From a bacterium (lineage in GTDB: Bacteria; Actinomycetota; Acidimicrobiia; Acidimicrobiales; Ilumatobacteraceae): a stretch of 5,340 nucleotides of DNA. Made by a program: the position numbers and the translations under genes. Under the pieces are notes generated by a model. It did not search any database, was not told the origin of the DNA, and worked only from the letters and a program-made list of their open reading frames with translations. Of the stretch, positions 1 through 5,340 are shown piece after piece; the first letter of the stretch is position 1, and every line of letters begins with the position of its first letter. Location: the NCBI GenBank assembly GCA_029978815.1, contig JAPOIQ010000109.1, positions 1 to 5,340 of the forward strand, written 5' to 3'.

Positions 1-16
1 ATATCGAGATCGTGAC

Positions 17-1220
17 ATGAACCATCCGCCTAGAGGGCGTCTACAAGATTTTCGGGGAACAACCGCGTGGTCGTGCCCTCGAACTCGCACAAGCCGGACA
101 TTCAAAGACGGAAATTCAAGCCTGGACTGACCACGTCGTAGGTCTCGCTGACGTCAACGTTGATATTCGTCAGGGTGAGCTTTTCGTGATTATGGGACTT
201 TCAGGGTCTGGAAAGTCGACAGCGATTCGCACGGTCAACCAATTGCATTCGGTTACAGCCGGGAGTGTCTGGGTCGACGATGTTGACATCCAGACCTTGT
301 CGGGGCGTGCGCTGCAGGCAGTACGCCGCGAAAAAATGGGAATGGTATTCCAGCACTTCGCGTTGTTCCCGCACAGAAACGTCATTGACAACGTGGCGTA
401 TGGGCTCGAGGTGCAAGGGGTCGATAAAACTGAACGCCTTAACTCGGCGATGGAAGCGTTGTCGCTCGTCGGGCTCCAGCGATACGCCATGTCGATGCCT
501 TCGCAGTTGTCGGGTGGCATGCAGCAGCGGGTTGGTCTTGCTCGGGCCCTTGCGAGTGACCCTTCGATTCTGCTCATGGACGAAGCCTTCAGCGCTTTGG
601 ACCCACTCATTCGTCGTCAAATGCAAGATGAATTAATGGCGATTCAGCAGCAACTGAAAAAGACCATTCTTTTCATTACTCACGACCTCAACGAAGCACT
701 CCGAATTGGCGATCGGGTGTGCATTATGCGAGGCGGTCGAGTGGTGCAGATCGGTACGCCTGAAGAGATTCTGACGAAGCCTGCATCGGGTTATGTGGCC
801 GAGTTCGTCCAAGACGTTGATCAAGGCCGGGTTATTGAGGTTCAGGAAGTGATGGTTGAACCTGCGCCGATCGCCGCAACCGATTCGCTTGCAACCGCGG
901 TCCGCTCAATTGAAGATCGGGCTGGAGTGTTCGTCCTCGACTCGAATGGCGCTCCTGAAGCGATGCTGACCGTCGCCGATGGTCTTGACGCTCTCGAGCG
1001 TGGAGCATCGGTAGTTTCAGAGGCCCTACGTACCGACTTCGAACGGTGTGGTCCGAGGCAGACGCTGAACGAAATTTACGCGTTCGCAGGGCGCGGTTTG
1101 CCGATTGCTGTTGTCGAGGAAGGCAAGCTTGTCGGCAACCTTGATCCGCGTCACATCATGGAAGAACTGGGACGAGTCGAGTCGTTGATCGACAGTTTTG
1201 AACGGGAGGTGTTCTTGTGA
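17..1220 (+). CDS. proV: Glycine betaine/proline ABC transporter ATP-binding protein ProV (apparent frameshift at the start)
   Basis: Cytoplasmic ATPase of a betaine/proline importer. In a 400-residue numbering the sequence shows an N-terminal VYKIFG segment typical of ProV (bases 39-56), Walker A GLSGSGKST (60-68), a Q-loop in VFQHFALFP, the signature LSGGMQQ (from about 164), Walker B ILLMDEAFSALD (from about 184), the H-loop ITHD (His about 222), and two CBS domains (about 278-384). Reading from base 21 gives 55 ProV-like codons before GTG 186; with one Met the total is 400, the same as E. coli ProV. The frame has a TGA at 18-20 and no usual start codon before 186, while ATG 17 is in another frame; dropping one A near base 20 would join them. 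Starting at GTG 186 would leave only three residues before Walker A, so I reject it as the true start. The stop overlaps the permease GTG, so the two are probably translationally coupled. Function is confident; the 5' end is not. Confidence 0.9.
1204..1209 (+). promoter_or_regulatory. Ribosome binding site for proW
   Basis: GGGAGG lies inside the last codons of proV, seven bases before the GTG at 1217. Together with the GTGA overlap of start and proV stop it supports GTG 1217 as the proW start and coupled translation of the two subunits. Confidence 0.75.
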
Positions 1221-3277
1221 GCCTCGTTCGCAACGATGACGGCCCTGGCATCCTTGACGACGCTGTTCTTGACGAGTTCAACATTCCGTTCGGAAGTTGG
1301 ATTGAAGAAGCCGTCAACTGGATCACTCTCAACATGGGTGGGGTGCTCGACGTCATTGCGTGGCCATTTGAGTTTTTGCTCGAAAATCTGGTCGATCGTT
1401 TTTTGATCGCAATTCCGTGGCTTGTCGTCGTTGCGATCATGTTTGTGATCGCTTGGCTCGTCCGAAATTTGACTGTTGCGCTGGGTTCGGCAGCAGGCCT
1501 CATTATCTGTGGGCTCCTCGGAAATGAATTCTGGGTACAAACTGCCCGAACGATCGGCTTCATTCTCGTTGCAGTGATCGTATGCATCATCATTGGTATT
1601 CCTCTTGGAGTGTTATCTGGCCGCGTCGACTCGGTCTGGCAGGTCATGCGTCCGACGCTCGATGCAATGCAGGTCATTCACTCGTTTGTGTACCTGTTGC
1701 CCTTCGTGTACTTCTGGGGAGTCGGTCGAGTCTCGGCAACGATGGCCACGATGGTGTTCGCACTCCCGCCTTTGATTCGACTGACAAACCTTGGTATCCG
1801 CCAGGTTCCTGAAGATGTTGTTGAAGCCTCGCGCGCCTATGGGGCTCGTGAGCTGCGCGTGTTGCGAGACGTTCAACTTCCGTTAGCGCGACCCGCCATC
1901 ATGACGGGTATCAACCAGACGTTGTTGCTTGCATTTTCGATGCTTGGAATTGCGGCAATCCTTGGGGCCGGAGGCATGGGTGCCCTTCTCTTCAGAGCGC
2001 TCGGCCAACAGGACGTCAACCTGGCGGCATCAGCGGGTCTTGGTTTCTTCCTTCTTGCCGTGATCCTCGACCGAATTTCACAGACTCAGACCGGTGGCGC
2101 GGGGCTGTTCAGTCGAATGTCGACGGCGTGGCGCGCACGGCGTGAGCCGGAACTTCTGTTGGAGAACCCCGATTTCAACCCTTCTTTGTCGTCGACCCAA
2201 AGTGAAGAAGAGATGACCGAAGGTCAGGTTGCGCCGGTCGATTCGCGAGAGCGACTGCTTGCCGGGTTGCTCGGTATCGGAGCCCTCATTTCTCTTGCCA
2301 GTTTGGTCTTTGCCTGGGCATCAAACGGATCATTGTTCACCGGGTATTCGCGGCTAGCCGATGCCGGGTTGAATGGATCGTCGTTCGGAGCTTTCGACGC
2401 CGAGGGAGGGTCGTGGTTCGCTTACATCGTCTTGCTGGGGGCGGTGATGCAGATTGCAACGGTGCTCTTGGTCCTTTCAGGCCGCCGGCGGGCTCGAATG
2501 TTCAACCCCGATCTTGCGGTGGTGATGTCAATTGCGATGGTGATTACCGTGCTCGGGTACCTTGTTGCGAATCCGAGCGCGGCGTCGCCGGACTATTCGG
2601 CTGGTCTCGGAGTGTTCGTTGCTCTGGTCGGCGGATTGGTCTCAACGGTCGCAGGAGTGGTGTGGATTCGTTCTGCTCCGTACGGCCCGCGCCGGCCACT
2701 CCGGCAGCGAATTGGTGCGTCGCAGATTGTCGTTGCAAGCTTCGCAATCGGCATCGCAGCCGTCTCGATGGTGTCAATGTGGCAACTCGATGAACGCGGC
2801 GGCGTCGTGCTGACTCCGGCGCTTCAGGCTGAGATCGAGGAAGTGAAACGTAAGGCAGAGGCTGGCGAGATGGATGTCGGAGTTGCGGCAACCGAGATTC
2901 AGGTCATCCGTGCGAAGGCTCAAGCGGTTGAGCGCATTGTGATCACCGGCCAAGACCCGAAGGGTGTTCAGTTGGGGCCGTGGGTCCTCGGTGCAGTCAT
3001 CGTTGCGGGCGTCGGTGCAGTCGGGGCTTCTGGTGCCGCAGGCTTTTCGAATCGACGCCGATGGATGTCCGGGGTCGTCGCAATGGGCTTTGGCGCTGGA
3101 GTCGTCGGTCTTTCGCTCGGCTTTGTCGGGACGCTCGCTAGAGCAACCGACAACAACTACTACAGCGGGGTCGGGGCAATGCTTGCCCTCATTGCGGGAG
3201 CCCTTGCGTTCTTCTCGGCGAGGTCGATTGTGACCATCTTCGAGCGGTCAAAAGTCTACGAAGAGGTGGTCTCATGA
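1217..3277 (+). CDS. proW: Glycine betaine/proline ABC transporter permease (ProW family) with a large C-terminal membrane extension
   Basis: Inner-membrane channel subunit of the importer. Residues 1-65 are an amphipathic N-terminus with the FNIPFGSWIE stretch seen in ProW-type permeases. Residues about 66-290 form the permease core, with the ATPase-docking EAA loop at 203-222 (EAS, then Gly209, then VQLP; bases 1823-1882) and the AILGAGGMGALLF helix after it. E. coli ProW is about 354 residues; this protein has 686. After a polar linker (about 291-343) come about eight predicted membrane helices at roughly 345-368, 401-420, 432-452, 461-484, 501-521, 586-610, 617-641 and 651-672. Arg-rich clusters at 423-427, 485-499 and 613-615 fall on the side predicted to be cytoplasmic, so the topology is self-consistent. 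Loop 522-585 is charged, helical and predicted outside. There is no stop or frame break at the core/extension junction, so this is one protein. I do not recognise the extension as a named family. The core assignment is firm; the role of the extension is unknown. Confidence 0.93.
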   Translation: MSLVRNDDGPGILDDAVLDEFNIPFGSWIEEAVNWITLNMGGVLDVIAWPFEFLLENLVDRFLIAIPWLVVVAIMFVIAWLVRNLTVALGSAAGLIICGLLGNEFWVQTARTIGFILVAVIVCIIIGIPLGVLSGRVDSVWQVMRPTLDAMQVIHSFVYLLPFVYFWGVGRVSATMATMVFALPPLIRLTNLGIRQVPEDVVEASRAYGARELRVLRDVQLPLARPAIMTGINQTLLLAFSMLGIAAILGAGGMGALLFRALGQQDVNLAASAGLGFFLLAVILDRISQTQTGGAGLFSRMSTAWRARREPELLLENPDFNPSLSSTQSEEEMTEGQVAPVDSRERLLAGLLGIGALISLASLVFAWASNGSLFTGYSRLADAGLNGSSFGAFDAEGGSWFAYIVLLGAVMQIATVLLVLSGRRRARMFNPDLAVVMSIAMVITVLGYLVANPSAASPDYSAGLGVFVALVGGLVSTVAGVVWIRSAPYGPRRPLRQRIGASQIVVASFAIGIAAVSMVSMWQLDERGGVVLTPALQAEIEEVKRKAEAGEMDVGVAATEIQVIRAKAQAVERIVITGQDPKGVQLGPWVLGAVIVAGVGAVGASGAAGFSNRRRWMSGVVAMGFGAGVVGLSLGFVGTLARATDNNYYSGVGAMLALIAGALAFFSARSIVTIFERSKVYEEVVS
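2249..3238 (+). other. Tandem four-helix membrane modules in the ProW extension
   Basis: Protein residues about 345-484 and 501-674 share one plan: a helix, an outside loop, a helix ending at an Arg cluster, a helix, a short outside loop with a Tyr-Ser-Gly motif, and a last helix. The clearest match is YSAGLGVFVALVGGLV (460-475) against YSGVGAMLALIAGALA (649-664). The Arg clusters SGRRRARM (421-428) and SNRRRWM (611-617) sit at equivalent points. Similarity is by eye only. The second unit differs in a much longer outside loop after its first helix (522-585). Confidence 0.5.
3263..3270 (+). promoter_or_regulatory. Possible ribosome binding site for the 38-codon frame
   Basis: GAGGTGGT within the last codons of proW. 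The GAGG core ends seven bases before the ATG at 3274, a normal spacing. It is also just proW coding sequence (Glu-Val-Val), so it may be accidental. Confidence 0.3.
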
Positions 3278-3390
3278 CCGCTTCAAGATTTCCAGCATCG
3301 GTCCCGATGTTGGGAAACAAAAAGTGTTGCCTCGTGAGCGGCGTGAACTGTTTGCGGCGTGACGACACACCACCTAAGGAGAAAACATGA
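3274..3390 (+). CDS. Possible small protein or translation-coupling leader, 38 residues
   Basis: An open frame starts at an ATG that overlaps the proW stop (ATGA, 3274-3277) and ends at a TGA that overlaps the proX start (ATGA, 3387-3390), so it bridges the gap exactly. A GAGG core sits seven bases before its ATG. The peptide starts MTASRFPASVPML, contains Cys-Cys (residues 18-19) and ends in a Lys/Glu/Pro-rich tail; it has no membrane segment and no domain I know. It could be a genuine small protein, a leader that passes ribosomes from proW to proX, or chance, since a frame this short is not strong evidence alone and proX has its own good ribosome binding site. Confidence 0.3.
   Translation: MTASRFPASVPMLGNKKCCLVSGVNCLRRDDTPPKEKT
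3338..3362 (+). repeat. 9-base direct repeat between proW and proX
   Basis: GCGGCGTGA occurs at 3338-3346 and again at 3354-3362, 16 bases apart start to start. The offset is not a multiple of three, so it is not a repeat of the small frame's codons. It may be an operator half-site pair, but two copies of nine bases in GC-rich DNA can be chance. Confidence 0.3.
3375..3381 (+). promoter_or_regulatory. Ribosome binding site for proX
   Basis: TAAGGAG, a strong match to the anti-Shine-Dalgarno sequence, five bases before ATG 3387. It is the best site in the window, which fits the need for more binding protein than permease or ATPase. Confidence 0.85.
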
Positions 3391-4475
3391 TTAAGAAAAA
3401 GAGAGCACTCACAGCGACGCTCGTGGCCCTCGGACTCATCGTGGCTTCCTGCGGCGGCGATGACGCAGCCCCGGGCGAAGGGACGTCAGTGACGATGGCG
3501 AAAGCCGACTGGTCAACTGAGGATCCGAACGCCTATGTTGCCCACTTGCTTCTCGCAGAACTCGGCTACGACGTCAGCGATCCGAAGGATCTCGAACTCG
3601 GACCAGCAAACGCCTACATTGCAATGGCGCAAGGTGACGCCGACTTCTGGATCAACTCGTGGTACCCAGGTCACAACTCGTGGCTTGCAAACGAACTTCC
3701 AGACGGCTCGCTCGTGGGAGACCACGTGAGCCCCCTCGGCGAAATGATGATGGCAGGCGGTCTTCAGGGCTACCTCATCACCAAGTCATTTGCTGAAGAA
3801 TATGGAATCACCTCACTAGACGATTTCAACTCGAACGCAGATGCGATTGCGGCATACGACGCTGATGACCCAGACCCAGGCAACGGAATCGCCGACATCT
3901 ACGGCTGTTCAGAAAGCTGGACCTGTGATGACATCATCCAGAGCCAGATTGCATTCTCTGGTTGGGAGAACATCAAGCAGACCATCGCAGGCTACGACGC
4001 AATGTTTGCCGAGGCCGCGACCAAAGCTGATGCTGGCGAGCCAGCAATCGTTTACACCTGGACACCAAGCGCGTACATCACGCAACTCCGTCCAGGAGAC
4101 AACGTGCTTTGGCTCGAGGTCAACGACGTCATTGACGACTCCAACCCACTTGGTGCCGAGGGTGGCGAAGGCTACGACCAGCGGCCTGGTACCGCATCAA
4201 TCGGTGCAGATCAGTGCCCAGGTTCCGAGGACGGCGTGTGCCAGCTCGGATGGGTCGCTGCTGACATTCAGGTGTCTGCGAACAACGATTGGCTTGAGGC
4301 CAACCCGGCTGCCGCTAAGTTGCTCGAACTGTTCAAGATGAGCGTTATCGACGTTTCATTGATGAACGTTGAGATGGCTGAAGGCACCGCTGTCCTCGAT
4401 CTTGCTCAAGGCTGGATCGACGACAACCGTGCTCAGGTTGATGAGTGGCTCGAGGCCGCTCGCGCAGCAGCCTGA
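3387..4475 (+). CDS. proX: Glycine betaine/proline-binding lipoprotein ProX
   Basis: Substrate-binding subunit that captures glycine betaine or proline betaine outside the cell and feeds ProW. Residues 1-22 are a lipoprotein signal: KKKR, a hydrophobic stretch, then VASC with the lipidated Cys at 22, followed by a flexible GGDDAAPGEG linker. The rest follows E. coli ProX closely as I recall it: YGCSESWTC (172-180) matches its GCTPGWGC, AIVYTWTP (220-227) matches FYYTWTP, and NPAAAKL recurs near the C-terminus. Trp92, Trp178 and Trp225 line up with the three cage tryptophans of E. coli ProX (Trp65, 140, 188), so betaine-type binding is likely. Cys174/Cys180 match the known disulfide. A second pair, Cys277/Cys285, lies in an inserted loop that E. 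coli ProX lacks. The protein is strongly acidic. Length is 362, slightly longer than E. coli's roughly 330. The lipid anchor suits a cell with one membrane. It is last in the operon and has its own strong ribosome binding site. Confidence 0.95.
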   Translation: MIKKKRALTATLVALGLIVASCGGDDAAPGEGTSVTMAKADWSTEDPNAYVAHLLLAELGYDVSDPKDLELGPANAYIAMAQGDADFWINSWYPGHNSWLANELPDGSLVGDHVSPLGEMMMAGGLQGYLITKSFAEEYGITSLDDFNSNADAIAAYDADDPDPGNGIADIYGCSESWTCDDIIQSQIAFSGWENIKQTIAGYDAMFAEAATKADAGEPAIVYTWTPSAYITQLRPGDNVLWLEVNDVIDDSNPLGAEGGEGYDQRPGTASIGADQCPGSEDGVCQLGWVAADIQVSANNDWLEANPAAAKLLELFKMSVIDVSLMNVEMAEGTAVLDLAQGWIDDNRAQVDEWLEAARAAA

Positions 4476-4495
4476 TCAGTTCAGACTGACGAGTG

Positions 4496-4525
4496 GTTCG
4501 GCCGGCCCTTCTGGGTCGGCCGAAC
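4496..4525 (+). terminator. Hairpin after proX, probable transcription terminator
   Basis: A 13-base-pair stem, GTTCGGCCGGCCC (4496-4508) pairing with GGGTCGGCCGAAC (4513-4525) with one G-T wobble and a TTCT loop, 20 bases after the proX stop. No T-run follows, so it is not a classic intrinsic terminator. T-less hairpins are often proposed as terminators in actinobacteria; it may also protect the transcript's 3' end. Confidence 0.65.
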
Positions 4526-4593
4526 TCGCGTCTCGGGGCAACAACTCCAAAAGCAGCGACTGTCAAGCGATGGAACATTTGTCGGGGTGTTCG

Positions 4594-4599
4594 TAGACT
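4594..4599 (+). promoter_or_regulatory. Probable -10 element of a leaderless folD promoter
   Basis: TAGACT fits the actinobacterial -10 pattern TANNNT and ends seven bases before the GTG at 4607, so transcription would begin at or next to the start codon. No Shine-Dalgarno sequence is visible before this GTG, which agrees with a leaderless message. No clear -35 is seen at the right distance. Confidence 0.45.
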
Positions 4600-4606
4600 T
4601 GGCATC

Positions 4607-5340
4607 GTGAACGTTGTTGCGGAGCCAAGTTATACCGAAGGCGGGGCCTTATTGCTCGACGGTAACCGCCTTCGCGATCTCACCGTGGGGCGCTTGAGAG
4701 ACCGCATTGAATCGGCCGGCTCACCCGCAATCTGTCTTGCGACAGTACTCGTTGGTGACGATGCCCCGAGTCGGGTGTACGTCAATATGAAGCACCGGAA
4801 GGCACTCGAAGCTGGCATCATCTCTCGCGGTGTAGAACTGCCCAGCTCAGCAACTCAGCAAGAGGTCGAGCAGGCTGTAGCCGAACTTGTTGCCGACTCG
4901 GATGTCCATGGAATTCTTGTGCAACTGCCGCTTCCAGATCATCTCGACGCCGAACCCGTGCTCGCAATGCTGCCGCCAGAGAAAGACATCGATGGCTTGA
5001 CCGATCGTTCGCTTGGACGACTCGTCCGCGGGCTACCTGGACACGCACCTTGCACACCGTTAGGAGTGATGAGGCTTATCGATTCTTACGGCATTGCCAC
5101 AAGTGGTCAGCGGGCGGTCGTTGTAGGTCGCTCGACATTGGTCGGTCTGCCGCAGATCTTGCTCCTCGGTCGTCGTGGTGTGGATGCGACGACAACTCTT
5201 GCGCACTCTCGCACGAGCGACCTCATGTCTGTGTGCCGCGAGGCTGACATCATCGTTGCGGCGGCTGGTCAGGCTGGGATGATCACTGCCGACCATGTTC
5301 GCCCTGGGGCGACAGTGATCGACGTTGGCATTTCCCGCAG
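4607..5340 (+). CDS. folD: Bifunctional methylenetetrahydrofolate dehydrogenase/methenyltetrahydrofolate cyclohydrolase FolD (3' end outside the window)
   Basis: Cytoplasmic enzyme that interconverts 5,10-methylene-, 5,10-methenyl- and 10-formyl-tetrahydrofolate with NADP+, supplying one-carbon units for purines and formyl-Met. The open frame has no stop up to the window edge; 244 of an expected 285-300 residues are visible. Motifs in order: LLDG (16-19); SRVYVNMK (55-62), whose Tyr58 and Lys62 match catalytic Tyr52/Lys56 of E. coli FolD; LVQLPLP (104-110) with Gln106; PPEKDIDG (123-130) with Asp127; PCTPLG (148-153); the dinucleotide-binding VVVGRSTLVG (171-180); AHSRT (199-203); and ATVIDVGISR at the end. 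All catalytic residues I can check are present. GTG 4607 is chosen because it gives the usual short N-terminus before LLDG and follows a good -10 element; TTG 4652 is a less likely start. It lies after the proX hairpin, so it is probably a separate transcription unit unrelated to osmoprotection. Confidence 0.95.
   Translation, partial: MNVVAEPSYTEGGALLLDGNRLRDLTVGRLRDRIESAGSPAICLATVLVGDDAPSRVYVNMKHRKALEAGIISRGVELPSSATQQEVEQAVAELVADSDVHGILVQLPLPDHLDAEPVLAMLPPEKDIDGLTDRSLGRLVRGLPGHAPCTPLGVMRLIDSYGIATSGQRAVVVGRSTLVGLPQILLLGRRGVDATTTLAHSRTSDLMSVCREADIIVAAAGQAGMITADHVRPGATVIDVGISR

Noticed and set aside
1..20. End of an upstream gene (…IEIVT then TGA at 18-20)
   Set aside because: Only five codons are visible and another frame stops at 13-15, so neither can be supported as the end of a gene.
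186..188. GTG 186 as the real start of proV
   Set aside because: It would leave only three residues before Walker A and remove the conserved first strand and the VYKIFG segment, which are encoded in frame just upstream.
170..610. Long open frames on the minus strand across proV
   Set aside because: They lie antisense to a clear ATPase gene, encode Arg/Ser/Pro/Cys-rich sequence without recognisable motifs, and are expected from the codon pattern of the + strand gene.
1156..1677. Minus-strand open frame of 173 codons over the proV/proW junction
   Set aside because: Low-complexity Thr/Ser/Met/Arg composition, no ribosome binding site noted, and fully covered by two well-supported genes.
3278..3386. 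A separate promoter for proX in the gap
   Set aside because: TTGCCT at 3327-3332 resembles a weak -35, but there is no acceptable -10 about 17 bases later, and the gap lacks a terminator, so read-through from proW is simpler.
3841..4341. Second + strand frame of 166 codons inside proX
   Set aside because: It overlaps the most strongly conserved part of ProX and its product looks like out-of-frame reading (Thr/Ser/Arg-rich, no motifs).
1..5340. tRNA, rRNA, CRISPR array, insertion sequence or attachment site
   Set aside because: No cloverleaf, regularly spaced repeats, transposase motifs or terminal inverted repeats were seen on reading either strand.

Overview
The window carries an osmoprotectant uptake operon of the glycine betaine/proline ABC type in the order proV–proW–proX, followed by the start of folD. 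All genes are on the + strand. GTG start codons, 4-base stop/start overlaps, a lipoprotein-type binding protein instead of a free periplasmic one, a probably leaderless folD and fairly GC-rich composition suggest an actinobacterium. Acidimicrobiia-like marine or freshwater lineages are a guess; the sequence does not fix the taxon.

Layout. Bases 1-20 may hold the last codons of an upstream gene. Bases 17-1220 encode the ATPase ProV (about 400 residues, two C-terminal CBS domains). Its conserved N-terminus (from base 21) is one frame off from the only sensible ATG (base 17), so the start looks frameshifted or mis-sequenced. ProV's stop overlaps the GTG of a 686-residue ProW-type permease at 1217-3277. 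Only about the first 290 residues of that protein are the usual permease. The rest is a large extension with about eight membrane segments that look like two diverged copies of a four-helix unit. A 109-base gap to proX (3387-4475) is spanned exactly by a 38-codon reading frame that overlaps the proW stop and the proX start by ATGA. proX is followed by a strong hairpin (4496-4525), then a probable leaderless promoter and folD, which runs off the right edge.

How it works together. ProX, lipid-anchored outside the membrane, should bind glycine betaine or a similar quaternary amine in a tryptophan cage and deliver it to ProW; ProV powers import by ATP hydrolysis, and its CBS domains are the probable sensor of ionic strength or a nucleotide. 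The permease extension is the least ordinary part of the window and could be an added regulatory, docking or sensing module. FolD is a one-carbon metabolism housekeeping enzyme and appears to be a separate transcription unit.
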